From an uncultured Clostridia bacterium (GTDB taxonomy: Bacteria > Bacillota > Clostridia > UBA1381): a DNA stretch of 64,000 nucleotides. A program made the translations under genes and the position numbers. Shown in pieces: positions 8,508 to 17,852 of the stretch (the stretch's first letter is position 1; every line of letters begins with the position of its first letter). A model generated the notes under the pieces. That model was given only the letters and a program-made list of their open reading frames with translations, was not told the origin of the DNA and made no database searches. The stretch is from positions 149,383 to 213,382 of the forward strand of contig CALXWJ010000021.1 of the NCBI GenBank assembly GCA_944392335.1, in the 5' to 3' direction.

Positions 8508-9773
8508 TTATTTAAACATTGCCAAAAATACTCCGGCAGCAACTGCAGAACCTATAACACCGGCAACATTTGGTCCCATTGCATGCATAAGCAGGAAATT
8601 CGCCGGATTTTCTTTTTGGCCTTCAACCTGTGATACACGTGCAGCCATCGGAACAGCCGACACTCCGGCAGAACCGATCAAAGGATTAACTTTACCGCCT
8701 GTTACCTTATACATAATATTTCCCAATAACAAACCTCCAAAGGTTGAAAAACAGAAAGCTATCAACCCAAGCGCAATTATACATAATGTCTGAGAAGTCA
8801 AAAATGTATCAGCCGTTGCAGTTGCACCAACCGTGATACCCAAAAAAATCGTTACAATGTTCATAAGTTCGTTTTGCATTGTTTTTGAAATCCTGTCTAC
8901 AACCCCCGATTCTCTGGCGAGGTTACCCAACATAAGCATACCTACTAAAGAAACCGCATCGGGGACTATCAAAGCAACAACAATTGTAACTATTATCGGG
9001 AATAAGATCCTTTCTGTTTTTGAAACAGGTCTCAATTGTTCCATAACAACAGATCTGGACTTTTTGGTCGTCATCAATCTCATGATCGGCGGCTGAATAA
9101 CCGGAATCAAAGCCATGTACGAATAGGCGGCAATCGCGATTGCAGGCAGCAATCTCGGCGCCAAGGTTTTAGTAACGTAGATAGCCGTAGGTCCGTCTGC
9201 ACCGCCGATGATTCCGATAGATGCCGCATCCTTAGCATCAAATCCAAGACCCAATGCACCAAGAATAAGTGCTATTATAAATGCGGCAAACACACCGAAT
9301 TGAGCAGCCGCGCCCAATAACAAGCTTTTTGGATTTGAAATCAGCGGTGCAAAGTCGGTCATAACACCTATCCCAAGGAATATCAACGGGGGATATATAC
9401 CAAGCTTAACTCCTAAATAAAGCAAGTCAAGCAATCCGCCTTCTGAAACTATTTTCTGAATATTCAAATTCCCGTCTATAAACTCACCGACACCGCTTCC
9501 ATCATCCACAAAGAATTGCGGATGCATTAGTTTTTGCGAAAATTCCATTGGTAAATTTGACAGCAACATACCAAACGCGATAGGTAAAAGCAATAACGGT
9601 TCAAACTTTTTTACAATCGCAAGATAGAGTAAAACACATGCAATTGCTAACATCAAAGGAGTGCCTATAACCTGAAGAATATTTCCGTCAGCTAACGAGG
9701 CATTAATTTGATTTATCAGCTTAGCAATACCGGTTTCCCCTAAAAAGCCTATAAAACTTTCTAACACTTCCAA
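8508..9773 (-). CDS. oadB: Sodium-pumping decarboxylase, membrane beta subunit
   Basis: A 421-residue polytopic membrane protein of the OadB/GcdB/MmdB family. It decarboxylates carboxybiotin and exports Na+ with the energy released. Family hallmarks seen: the re-entrant loop sequence IIGGADGPTAIYV with the essential Asp, MLGNLARESGVVDR, NIVTIFLGITVGATA and the C-terminal MHAMGPNVAGVIGSAVAAG. Length is typical (about 375-435). The start is uncertain: TTG at the position given has GGAAAG seven bases upstream, while a GTG two codons in is also possible. It lies between the biotin carrier and oadA in the operon and would serve both carboxyltransferases. Confidence 0.95.
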   Translation of the reverse strand: MEVLESFIGFLGETGIAKLINQINASLADGNILQVIGTPLMLAIACVLLYLAIVKKFEPLLLLPIAFGMLLSNLPMEFSQKLMHPQFFVDDGSGVGEFIDGNLNIQKIVSEGGLLDLLYLGVKLGIYPPLIFLGIGVMTDFAPLISNPKSLLLGAAAQFGVFAAFIIALILGALGLGFDAKDAASIGIIGGADGPTAIYVTKTLAPRLLPAIAIAAYSYMALIPVIQPPIMRLMTTKKSRSVVMEQLRPVSKTERILFPIIVTIVVALIVPDAVSLVGMLMLGNLARESGVVDRISKTMQNELMNIVTIFLGITVGATATADTFLTSQTLCIIALGLIAFCFSTFGGLLLGNIMYKVTGGKVNPLIGSAGVSAVPMAARVSQVEGQKENPANFLLMHAMGPNVAGVIGSAVAAGVFLAMFK

Positions 9774-9804
9774 GTCACCACTTTCCGATAAATTTTAATA
9801 TTTA

Positions 9805-10212
9805 TTAGCCGATAGTAACAAGAGTGTCGCCGCTGTTTACAGCTGCGCCGGCTGTTGTCACAACACTTGTAACCGTACCTTCCATACCCGCAAAAATTTC
9901 ATTTTCCATTTTCATAGCTTCTAAAATAGCTATCAGTGTATCATTCTTAACTTTATCTCCCACATTGACTTTAACCGAAACAATGGTTCCGGGCATAGGG
10001 GATTTGATGGGAGTTCCCGATCCTGCCGGTGCGGGTGCAGGAGCTGCTGCCGCTGCAGGTGCCTCAGGTGCGGCAGGCGTTGGCGCAGGAGCCGGTGCGG
10101 GTGCAGGCGCGGCCGCAGGTGCTGCAGCAGGTGCAGATGTTTGTACTCCGCCAACCTCTTCAACGTCTACCTCATATTTTTTTCCGTTAACTGTTATATT
10201 AAACTTTCTCAT
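9805..10212 (-). CDS. Biotin carboxyl carrier protein of the decarboxylase/transcarboxylase
   Basis: About 135 residues. An N-terminal MRKFNITVNGKKYEVDVEE segment is followed by an Ala/Pro-rich swinging linker of about 45 residues and a biotinyl domain with the acceptor lysine in EAMKMEN. This is the GcdC/MmdC/1.3S architecture. The carboxylated biotin would shuttle between the MmdA and OadA active sites and the OadB membrane subunit. The ATG giving MRKFN follows AAAGGAAT at good distance; an upstream ATG overlaps that ribosome site and is rejected. The linker DNA is GC-rich compared with its surroundings because of GCN/CCN repeats, and it creates a long alanine-rich antisense frame that is not a gene. 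Confidence 0.93.
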   Translation of the reverse strand: MRKFNITVNGKKYEVDVEEVGGVQTSAPAAAPAAAPAPAPAPAPTPAAPEAPAAAAAPAPAPAGSGTPIKSPMPGTIVSVKVNVGDKVKNDTLIAILEAMKMENEIFAGMEGTVTSVVTTAGAAVNSGDTLVTIG

Positions 10213-10269
10213 AACAATAATTCCTTTCATACGATAATTTTATAAGCTGTTAAACAGATCATCACAATT

Positions 10270-10641
10270 TTAATACCTTGATTCGATAGTTTCTTTAATG
10301 CCGGCTTTATTCCAAGCAGGCGTATTATTTGATATCCTTCTGTAGGATCTGATTTTTAAATTATATGTGGATGTGTTAAGACTTGCAGCAATTGCTGCGG
10401 TCAATACGGCTATCAGCTCCTCGTCATCTTCGTTTTCAACAGCCTTTACAGCCGGTTGTACCGGAACGGGAGCAACATTTTCCGTCTTTGCTTCGTCATT
10501 TGTCTCCGGCTTCGATTTTTTATTAAAGATATAATCAAATAACTTTAATACAAACATAAGGATTGCCAAAGCCGCAAAAACCGTACATAGACCCACAACC
10601 GTAGTTTGCAGTCCAATAATAATTGCTTCTGATAAAGACAT
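10270..10641 (-). CDS. oadG: Decarboxylase gamma/delta small membrane subunit (OadG family)
   Basis: A 123-residue protein with one N-terminal transmembrane helix (GLQTTVVGLCTVFAALAIL), a charged linker rich in Pro, Val and Glu, and a C-terminal conserved segment IAVLTAAIAASLNT followed by basic residues. This is the OadG/MmdD plan: a single-span subunit that holds the peripheral carboxyltransferase to the membrane pump. AAAGGAATG precedes the ATG. It lies between mmdA and the biotin carrier gene. Confidence 0.88.
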   Translation of the reverse strand: MSLSEAIIIGLQTTVVGLCTVFAALAILMFVLKLFDYIFNKKSKPETNDEAKTENVAPVPVQPAVKAVENEDDEELIAVLTAAIAASLNTSTYNLKIRSYRRISNNTPAWNKAGIKETIESRY

Positions 10642-10697
10642 ATTTTTTCATTCCTTTCCGTAAGTCAATACACTGACATACTCATCAAGAGCATTTA

Positions 10698-12248
10698 TTA
10701 CATCGGAACATTTCCGTGTTTTTTGCCCGGTCTTGTTTCTCTCTTTGAAGCCATCATTTCAAGAGCAGCAATAATTCTCGGTCTTGTGGAATCAGGTTCT
10801 ATTATATCATCTACATAACCAAGCTTTGCAGCTTCATACGGGCTTGCCGAATTTTCTTTATATTTTTTGATCATTTCTTCTCTTGTTTCAACAGGATTAT
10901 CACTGCCTGCTATTTCATCCTTGTAAATTATGTTTGCAGCGCTTTCCGGACCGGTAACAGCAATTTCCGCTGTAGGCCATGCATATACCACATCTGTTCC
11001 CAATTGTTTTGAACTCATTGCAAGGTATGCGCTTCCATATGCTTTTCTGATAATTACGTTGATTTTAGGGACAGTAGCTTCTGCATAAGCATAAATAAGC
11101 TTTGCACCGTGTCTTATTATCCCGTTTTGTTCTTGCTGTGCACATGGTGCAAATCCCGAGATATCCGTCAGCGTTACCAAAGGAATATTAAAGCAGTCAC
11201 AAAATCTTATAAATCTTGCAGCTTTTTCCGATGCATCAATATCAAGCGCTCCGTCCTTTTGAGCAGGTTGATTTGCAACGATACCTACCGTAGAACCGTT
11301 CATTCTCGCAAAACCGACAACGATATTTACGGCATATTCGGACTGGACTTCAAAAAACTGTCCGGCATCCGCTATCTGACCGATAACATCTTTGATATCA
11401 TAAGCCGCGTTTTTATCATCGGGAACAATAGTAGTTAAGGAAGTCGATACTCTGTTGATATCATCATTCATGTCTACATACGGTACATCTTCAAGATTAT
11501 TTGCAGGAAGATAAGATAACAATTTTTTTATACCGTCAAGACAATCCTTGTCATCTTTTGCCTTAAAGTGCGCAACACCGCTCTTTGTGTAATGGACATC
11601 TGCATCCGCAACATCTTCCATTTTTACATTTTTTGAAGATACTGCACTAATAACAGAAGGCCCTGTAACAAACATCTTACTCGTATTTTCAACAACAAAT
11701 ACAAAGTCGCCCAATGCAGGTGAATATGCAGCGCCACCGGCACATGGCCCCATAATTGCAGTGATCTGCGGAATTACTCCGGACGCTAACGTATTTTTCA
11801 TCAAAATATCGCCTAATCCTGATAATGCCGCAATTCCTTCCTGAATTCTTGTTCCGCCGGAATCACATAAAGCAATAATAGGAGTACCTGTTTTAACCGC
11901 CATATCCATAATCTTACAAATTTTCTTTGTATTCATTTCACCCAATGACCCTCCGATAACGGTAAAGTCCTGAGAATAAATGCATACGGGACGTCCTTCA
12001 ACCGTACCATAGCCGGTAACAACTCCGTCTGCCGGCGCATCTGTTTGCGCCATGTTGAAATCATTACATCTGTGTTTTACAAAAGCATCTGTTTCAATAA
12101 AGCTGCCTTCGTCCAAAAGGTAATTAATTCTTTCACGGGCCGTCATTTTTTTTGCATCATGTTGTTTGTTGATTTTTGCTTCACCGCCACCTTGCTCAAT
12201 TAGCGTCCTGCGATTTTGCAAATCAGCGATTTTGTTCACTGTTCCCAT
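10698..12248 (-). CDS. mmdA: Methylmalonyl-CoA carboxyltransferase / decarboxylase alpha subunit
   Basis: A 516-residue carboxyltransferase of the MmdA/PccB/12S family, acting on methylmalonyl-CoA and propionyl-CoA. Seen: the two crotonase-like halves, with DSGGTRIQEG, MGPCAGGAAYSPAL and FVTGP in the first and SGFAPCAQQEQNGIIRHGAKLIYA and RKAYGSAYLAM in the second. The start ATG has GGAGG nine bases upstream. It opens the operon mmdA-oadG-carrier-oadB-oadA. No biotin carboxylase is in the cluster, so the complex works with carboxyl groups already on substrates, not with bicarbonate and ATP. In the family, MmdA with a pump gives methylmalonyl-CoA decarboxylase; MmdA with an OadA/5S protein gives transcarboxylase. 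Both sets are present here. Confidence 0.93.
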   Translation of the reverse strand: MGTVNKIADLQNRRTLIEQGGGEAKINKQHDAKKMTARERINYLLDEGSFIETDAFVKHRCNDFNMAQTDAPADGVVTGYGTVEGRPVCIYSQDFTVIGGSLGEMNTKKICKIMDMAVKTGTPIIALCDSGGTRIQEGIAALSGLGDILMKNTLASGVIPQITAIMGPCAGGAAYSPALGDFVFVVENTSKMFVTGPSVISAVSSKNVKMEDVADADVHYTKSGVAHFKAKDDKDCLDGIKKLLSYLPANNLEDVPYVDMNDDINRVSTSLTTIVPDDKNAAYDIKDVIGQIADAGQFFEVQSEYAVNIVVGFARMNGSTVGIVANQPAQKDGALDIDASEKAARFIRFCDCFNIPLVTLTDISGFAPCAQQEQNGIIRHGAKLIYAYAEATVPKINVIIRKAYGSAYLAMSSKQLGTDVVYAWPTAEIAVTGPESAANIIYKDEIAGSDNPVETREEMIKKYKENSASPYEAAKLGYVDDIIEPDSTRPRIIAALEMMASKRETRPGKKHGNVPM

Positions 12249-12501
12249 TTTGCATAACCTCCGTAAAGTTAAATATTTTATATAGTGGAACCATATTTAA
12301 AAAGAAAACTCAAATTTCCCTCATTATATATTTTACCGTAATATTACATTTTTTGCAAGCTATTTTTATTACTTTGCTAAATTTTTAACATAAAAAATAT
12401 TTATAAAAAAAGTATGTTTTTTGTAAAGAATAAACAAAAAACATATTTTCAAACAGCAATTTTATTTTTGTTGATATCCTATATGAACATACACATCTGT
12501 T

Positions 12502-12648
12502 TTCAATAAGGGCTTGTCCCGTCTTGGGCAAGGACAAGAGCGCAGGCTGTGCTTTGCTGTAATCAATGGGAGATTATACTCTAACTGATTACAAATACGG
12601 AACCCACCGCTGATTACGGCGCGGGGACAACATGCGCGCAGTTATATT
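12502..12648 (+). repeat. Dispersed three-hairpin element, copy D (full length)
   Basis: Reference copy. Stem 1 CTTGTCC (loop) GGACAAG, then GAGCGCAGGCTGTGC; stem 2 TGTAATCA (inner GGGAG/CTCT) TGATTACA; stem 3 around CCGC/GGCG; then the shared tail GGGGACAACATG, one variable base, GCGCAGTTATATT. It sits in the roughly 500-base gap upstream of mmdA, between two minus-strand genes. The remaining gap is AT-rich without visible genes. Confidence 0.85.
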
Positions 12649-12708
12649 ATGGCTTGTTCCGATACAATCTGATAAATATGCTTATGCTAAAATCACATTT
12701 TTTTAGAT

Positions 12709-12743
12709 CAAAAAAAAATTACCGCAGGGACACAACGGTAATT
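12709..12743 (-). terminator. Rho-independent terminator of spoVG
   Basis: AATTACCG pairs with CGGTAATT and is followed on the minus strand by a run of U. It begins about 12 bases after the spoVG stop. Confidence 0.85.
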
Positions 12744-12754
12744 AATTTATATAT

Positions 12755-13024
12755 TTATTCTTCTTCTGGTTCAGCCTCTTCATTATATTTTTTCAATATA
12801 GCTTCCTCAAGCATAACACGCATTTCACTGTTTATGGGATGAGCTATATCTTTAAATTCATTTTCAGGTGTTTTTCTGCTCGGCATTGCAGTAAACAACT
12901 TGTCCTGTCCTTCAATCACCTTTATATCATGCACGACAAAAGCATCATCAAAAGTAACTGAAACCACAGCCTTCATCTTTCCGCTTCCCGGAATTTTCTT
13001 AATTCTGATGTCAGTAATATTCAT
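12755..13024 (-). CDS. spoVG: Regulator SpoVG
   Basis: An 89-residue SpoVG, a small nucleic-acid-binding regulator linked to septation, sporulation and virulence-type gene control in Firmicutes. Seen: the family start [10 protein letters not shown], then [22 protein letters not shown] and the near-invariant [22 protein letters not shown]. The ATG giving MNITDI lies eight bases after GAGGTGG; the longer GTG start is inside that ribosome site. Acidic tail EEAEPEEE. A monocistronic unit with its own promoter (13088-13116) and terminator. Confidence 0.96.
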   Translation of the reverse strand: MNITDIRIKKIPGSGKMKAVVSVTFDDAFVVHDIKVIEGQDKLFTAMPSRKTPENEFKDIAHPINSEMRVMLEEAILKKYNEEAEPEEE

Positions 13025-13087
13025 TGAATTCACCACCTCTCAAAAATTACGTCGAACACTATAACATAAACATCAATCATTATGTAG

Positions 13088-13116
13088 ATAATACTTTTAT
13101 TTTAATCAAAAGTCAA
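13088..13116 (-). promoter_or_regulatory. Candidate SigA promoter of spoVG
   Basis: Minus strand TTGACT (plus 13111-13116), a 17-base spacer and TATTAT (plus 13088-13093), about 65 bases upstream of the start codon. A SigH promoter, as in Bacillus, was not obvious. Confidence 0.55.
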
Positions 13117-13279
13117 TAACTTGTGAAAAATTTGTATTAATTTAATGAAAAAATTGTTAATTTTACACAAATCAAACTGTGTTTTTTTTAAAATACAAAC
13201 AATTAGGTTTATAATTTTATATATTACAAATAAATATGGAATATAATTTATTTTTTTCCAATATCTTTATATTTTACGG

Positions 13280-13307
13280 TTGCATTTTTAACAATGTGTG
13301 GTATAAT
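13280..13307 (+). promoter_or_regulatory. Candidate SigA promoter of murC
   Basis: TTGCAT, a 16-base spacer (ending TGTGG) and TATAAT. The transcript would run through repeat copy E before reaching murC. Confidence 0.6.
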
Positions 13308-13330
13308 ATTAGAGAAAATAAAGAATTTAA

Positions 13331-13419
13331 ACAAGAGTCTGTCCGGTTATACAATGAGGACAAGAACACAGCTATACAGCTATTGTGCCTGCCGCCTATA
13401 TAGACGGCGGAACGTCTTT
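13331..13419 (+). repeat. Dispersed three-hairpin element, copy E (short)
   Basis: ACAAGAGTCTGTCC with GGACAAGAACACAG gives stem 1. Stem 2 is missing. Stem 3 is CCGCC/GGCGG. It would lie in the 5' untranslated region of murC. Confidence 0.55.
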
Positions 13420-13478
13420 GCTTAGGTAAAAAAATTTTAAAGTATTGCCAATAGAATTTGAAAGGATTGATATCTTTA

Positions 13479-14858
13479 ATGAAACGATTTGAATTGTCGG
13501 ATCTAAAACCCGGTGCACATGTACATTTTATAGGCATCGGCGGTATAAGTATGAGCGGTCTTGCTCAGATTTTACTCCAAAAGGGATTTAAAGTGACAGG
13601 TTCAGACAAAATCAAAACGCATATAACGGATAATCTTGAAAAGAAAGGGGCGGCAGTTTATGAAGGACATGATGCAAAAAATATACAAGACGCCGATTTG
13701 GTTGTATACACTGCCGCGGTTCATAACGATAATCCTGAAATACAGGCAGCAAGGAGCAGCAATATTGCCCTTATCGACAGGGCGGAATGTCTCGGCGCTA
13801 TCATGAAGCTTTATAAAAATGCCATCGGTATATCAGGCACACACGGTAAAACAACCACGACCGGAATGATGACACATGCACTTATATATGCCGGTAAAGA
13901 CCCTACCGTAAGCATTGGCGGAGAGCTTGATATAATAGACGGAAATATAAGAACCGGTCATTCTGATTGCTTTATAACAGAAGCATGCGAATATACAAAC
14001 AGTTTTTTAAAGTTCTTTCCTAAAATTGCCGTTATTACAAATATCGAAGAGGATCATCTTGATTTCTTTTCGGGGATCGAACAGATAAGAGAGAGTTTTG
14101 CGGCTTTTGCAAAGCTGACGGAACCGGACGGTTATGTTGTTGCTTGCGGTGATGATGAAAATGTAAAAAAAGCCCTGATGGATTCAAAAGCAAATATTAT
14201 ATATTACGGCAAAAATCCGGATTCGGATTATTTTGCCGGCAATATCGAAATAAAACACGGATATCCGGAATTTGATGTTATTCATAAAAATACGGTTATT
14301 GCACATATCAGATTGAATGTTCCTGGCTCTCATAACATTTTAAATGCTCTTGCGGTTATAGCCGTATGTGATCTGATTGGGATTGATCCCGAAACTGCCT
14401 CAAAGGGCATTGAAACCTATAAGGGTACTCACAGACGTTTTGAAAAATTGGGCACCTGTAACGGCGCTACCGTTATTGCAGACTATGCGCATCATCCTAC
14501 AGAGATTGCAGCAACGTTGCAAGCTGCCAAAGATTTTGAATATAATACAATGTGGTGTGTTTTTCAGCCTCATACCTATACAAGGACAAAAGCTCTCTGG
14601 AACAGTTTTCTTACCTGTTTTGACTGTGCCGACAAGCTGATCTTTACACATATATATGCAGCAAGAGAAAAATTTGACGGAGTAACCAAAGCAAGCGATC
14701 TGGCACAACAGATCAGGCAATCGGGGAAAGATGCTGTTTATATGGAGGATTTTTCACAAATATGCAGCTATCTTAAAGAAAACTTAAAAGAAAACGATCT
14801 TGTTTTTATTATGGGCGCCGGTGATGTTATAGATATAGGATATAATATTGTAAAATAA
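13479..14858 (+). CDS. murC: UDP-N-acetylmuramate--L-alanine ligase
   Basis: MurC adds L-alanine to UDP-MurNAc with ATP, the first step of the peptidoglycan stem peptide, in the cytoplasm. Seen: the N-terminal GIGGISMSGLAQILL loop, the ATP P-loop SGTHGKTTTTGMM, TNIEEDHLDFF, and the C-terminal domain with DYAHHPTEI and QPHTYTRTK. About 459 residues, normal for the family. Start: the ATG giving MKRFEL is used, with AAAGGA 12 bases upstream; the TTG that opens the longer frame lies before that ribosome site. A GH2 glycosidase follows 60 bases later on the same strand. Confidence 0.96.
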   Translation: MKRFELSDLKPGAHVHFIGIGGISMSGLAQILLQKGFKVTGSDKIKTHITDNLEKKGAAVYEGHDAKNIQDADLVVYTAAVHNDNPEIQAARSSNIALIDRAECLGAIMKLYKNAIGISGTHGKTTTTGMMTHALIYAGKDPTVSIGGELDIIDGNIRTGHSDCFITEACEYTNSFLKFFPKIAVITNIEEDHLDFFSGIEQIRESFAAFAKLTEPDGYVVACGDDENVKKALMDSKANIIYYGKNPDSDYFAGNIEIKHGYPEFDVIHKNTVIAHIRLNVPGSHNILNALAVIAVCDLIGIDPETASKGIETYKGTHRRFEKLGTCNGATVIADYAHHPTEIAATLQAAKDFEYNTMWCVFQPHTYTRTKALWNSFLTCFDCADKLIFTHIYAAREKFDGVTKASDLAQQIRQSGKDAVYMEDFSQICSYLKENLKENDLVFIMGAGDVIDIGYNIVK

Positions 14859-14917
14859 ATAATATTTTTGTTATCAAATCTATTAAAATAAATTTAAAAT
14901 ACGAAAGGAAAAAAATT

Positions 14918-17752
14918 ATGGCTAATGATGTTTTTGCAAATATTGCTGCAAACGGAATTGGGGGACGGCATGAATTTTTATGCGATCCCGAACCAATGAA
15001 AATTGACAAAAAGGTGTGTTCTCTTGACAGCAGTGATCTTACCCCTTTTAAAATAAGTAAGAAAATGTCTGAAAAATCAGAACTGTACAACGCACTAAAG
15101 GACATGAAAGAGTATTACAAACCTTTTTTGGAAAATAAAGCTCCGCAAATTCCGGAATATAACAAAAGACAGTACATCAGAAATTTCATTCTGAATGGTG
15201 AAAAAGAAATAACAATCCCTGAATATGAAGGTCCTGTGGGTTATGCCAAAAAAACATATGAAGCAGATTTTAATATTGAATCAATAAAACCCGAAAAGGC
15301 ATATTTTATTAAACTTTTAGGCGCGGACTATAAGGCATATGTATATATTAACGGTACATGCGCAGGCATTCATGAAGGCTTCTTTTCCCCTTTTGAATTT
15401 GAAATAACAGAGCTTATAAAAGAAGGAAAAAACGAACTTAAAATCGATTTGTTCAATGATTATATATATGGCGGCAATGCGTTTGCAAATCAAGAAAAAA
15501 CAGAAGGAGACAAACTTTATGCCGCAACGGGGCTCGGATGGGATGATGCTGCCGAAGGATGGCATCATTGTCCTGCCGGAATGGGGCTTTACAATCACAT
15601 ATATATTGAAGAACGAAATTCAATACATATTAACGATATTTTTGTACGTCCTCTGTTAAATGAGGAAAAAGCAGAAGTATGGGTTGAAGTAAACAGCATG
15701 AGTTACACAACAACCCCAATAACATTGAATCTATCCCTTTACGGTCAAAATTTTAAGGAAATCGTATTTGAAAATATGCAATATGTTCCCGAAACAATGA
15801 AAACGGTCGGTATGGGCGACTCCCTGACCGAGGCAATTGTCGGTGATCAGCTTGGTAAAGGAATACCGCAGCCTCTAAAACACGGAGCAAATATTTTCAA
15901 AATAATGATAGATATAAAAAATCCGAAAATTTGGGATCCTGATACACCATATCTATATCAAATACAGGTAAGCGTACTTGAAAAAGGCGAAATCAAGGAT
16001 ACACAAAAACGTCAGTTTGGTATGCGTGATTTTAGGCAGGATATCGAAAGCTCACCTAAAGGAATGTATTATCTCAACAACAGAAAGATCAGACTTCGCG
16101 GTGCAAATACAATGGGTTATGAACAGCAAGACGTATTAAGAGGGGATATGGATCAATTGCTTGATGATATGCTGCTTGCAAAGCTGTGTAATATGAATTT
16201 CCTAAGAATTACCCAACGCCCTGTTCAAGATGAGATTTACGACATATGCGACAAGCTCGGCCTTATGATTCAAACCGACTTGCCTCTTTTCGGCTGTATG
16301 AGAAGAACAGCGTTCTGTGAAGGGGTAAGACAAGCAGAGGAAATGGAAAAAATGGTAAGGTCTCATCCATGTAACGTTGTTGTCACATATATCAATGAAC
16401 CGTTCCCGAATGCAAACAATGAACCCCATCGTCATCTCCTCCGGGATGAACTTGAAGATTTTTTCACAGCATGCGATATTGTTGTTAAACTCAACAACCC
16501 CGACCGAGTGATCAAGCATGTTGACGGTGATTATGATCCGCCCACATCCTCAATGCCTGATAATCACTGTTACCCCATGTGGTATAATGGACATGGTATT
16601 GATATAGGCAGGCTGCACAAGGGATATTGGCTTTCAGTAAAGCCTGACTGGTATTATGGCTGCGGCGAATACGGCGCCGAAGGTCTGGACTTTGCGCAGG
16701 TCATGAGAGAATGTTATCCTCCCGAATGGATAGCCGAACCGTTTGATCCGTCAAACATTGTACGGGCTCAAACGGGTGATTTCTATTATTTCTTCTACGA
16801 TAAACAAGACAGCATTGAAAATTGGGTCAAAGAAAGCCATCGTTTCCAGGCCTTTGCCACAACAATCATGACCGAAGCTTTCAGAAGAAATCCTTATATG
16901 GTCTCAAATGCAATACATCTCTTTATAGATGCATGGCCGTCAGGTTGGATGAAAACAATTATGGACTGTAAGCGCAACCCGAAACCCGCATTTTTTGCCT
17001 ACAGAAATGCATTGGAGCCGGTTATGCTTTCATTGAGAACAGACAGATTTACATATTATGCAGGTGAAAAAATCAGTATTGAAACATATATATGCAATGA
17101 TTCACAGCTCGAATCGGATGATCTGACCGTAAGATACGAGCTTTATTGTGATAATAAACTTATTATGACAAAAAATCAAGCGGCAAAAACAACCGTATGT
17201 GATGTAAACTATGTCGCAAACTGCGAATTTTCAATCGATAATGTCGATGACAGGCAAAAATTTGAGCTTCGTTCCATTCTTATTGATGAAAAAGGCAATG
17301 AAATAACACATACATCAGTTAATCTTGAAGTATTTGAAGATGTTGAAGTTAAGGAAAATGACAACATTGTTCTCATAGAAAAGCTCTCAGCCGGAGAATA
17401 TGAAATTGCCGGTGAAAAAATTAAGGTCAAAGACTGCGGTATGCTGCCCCTGCATTTTGTCTCAAGAAAGACGGGACATAAAACCGTTTCTGAATTTGAG
17501 CCCGGAGATTTTTCATATTGGTATAATAAAACGCAAGACATGATAACCCCGATCCTCTATTCCACCTTTACAGCAAACGGATTTACTCCCATTTTAACCT
17601 CCGGTAACCAAGACGAAAACGGTAACTGGATACAAACTCTTGCCTGTGCGGTCAAAGAATACGAGGGTAAAAAATACGTTATTTGCCAGGTGGATTTGAG
17701 ATGTGAGAATCCTATAGCAAAAAGATTTTTAAAGAATTTGTACGAAATGTAA
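14918..17752 (+). CDS. Glycoside hydrolase family 2 enzyme (beta-galactosidase / beta-glucuronidase-like)
   Basis: A 944-residue protein with the GH2 layout: a jelly-roll sugar-binding domain (about 80-250), an Ig-like domain (about 250-385), a TIM barrel (about 385-700) and C-terminal beta domains. In the barrel, YINEPF carries the presumed acid/base Glu after Asn, and GCGEYGAEG carries a candidate nucleophile Glu. There is no signal peptide, so it is probably cytoplasmic and would need imported glycosides. The ATG follows GAAAGGA. Exact substrate unknown; the barrel loops (HCYPMWYNGHGIDIGRLHKG) do not match a subfamily I can name. Placement behind murC is probably positional, not functional. 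A bidirectional terminator ends the unit. Confidence 0.85.
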   Translation: MANDVFANIAANGIGGRHEFLCDPEPMKIDKKVCSLDSSDLTPFKISKKMSEKSELYNALKDMKEYYKPFLENKAPQIPEYNKRQYIRNFILNGEKEITIPEYEGPVGYAKKTYEADFNIESIKPEKAYFIKLLGADYKAYVYINGTCAGIHEGFFSPFEFEITELIKEGKNELKIDLFNDYIYGGNAFANQEKTEGDKLYAATGLGWDDAAEGWHHCPAGMGLYNHIYIEERNSIHINDIFVRPLLNEEKAEVWVEVNSMSYTTTPITLNLSLYGQNFKEIVFENMQYVPETMKTVGMGDSLTEAIVGDQLGKGIPQPLKHGANIFKIMIDIKNPKIWDPDTPYLYQIQVSVLEKGEIKDTQKRQFGMRDFRQDIESSPKGMYYLNNRKIRLRGANTMGYEQQDVLRGDMDQLLDDMLLAKLCNMNFLRITQRPVQDEIYDICDKLGLMIQTDLPLFGCMRRTAFCEGVRQAEEMEKMVRSHPCNVVVTYINEPFPNANNEPHRHLLRDELEDFFTACDIVVKLNNPDRVIKHVDGDYDPPTSSMPDNHCYPMWYNGHGIDIGRLHKGYWLSVKPDWYYGCGEYGAEGLDFAQVMRECYPPEWIAEPFDPSNIVRAQTGDFYYFFYDKQDSIENWVKESHRFQAFATTIMTEAFRRNPYMVSNAIHLFIDAWPSGWMKTIMDCKRNPKPAFFAYRNALEPVMLSLRTDRFTYYAGEKISIETYICNDSQLESDDLTVRYELYCDNKLIMTKNQAAKTTVCDVNYVANCEFSIDNVDDRQKFELRSILIDEKGNEITHTSVNLEVFEDVEVKENDNIVLIEKLSAGEYEIAGEKIKVKDCGMLPLHFVSRKTGHKTVSEFEPGDFSYWYNKTQDMITPILYSTFTANGFTPILTSGNQDENGNWIQTLACAVKEYEGKKYVICQVDLRCENPIAKRFLKNLYEM

Positions 17753-17800
17753 AGACATACTTTGCATATTAATATGTCATAAATCCTAATAATTATCATA

Positions 17801-17841
17801 AAAAAAGACTCTTCCCCATTTTTCGGGGTTGAGTCTTTTTT
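17801..17841. terminator. Bidirectional terminator
   Basis: GACTC and CCCC pair with GGGG and GAGTC, flanked by A-run and T-run. It serves the GH2 gene on the plus strand and the PepSY gene on the minus strand. Confidence 0.9.
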
Positions 17842-17852
17842 AGTTTCAGTTC

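Noticed and set aside
9824..10237. Long alanine/glycine-rich plus-strand frame
   Set aside because: It is the antisense shadow of the Ala/Pro linker of the biotin carrier, created by GCN/CCN repeats.
10698..12248. Acetyl-CoA carboxylase or propionyl-CoA carboxylase beta chain
   Set aside because: No biotin carboxylase is in the cluster, and the neighbours are the sodium-pump beta and gamma subunits.
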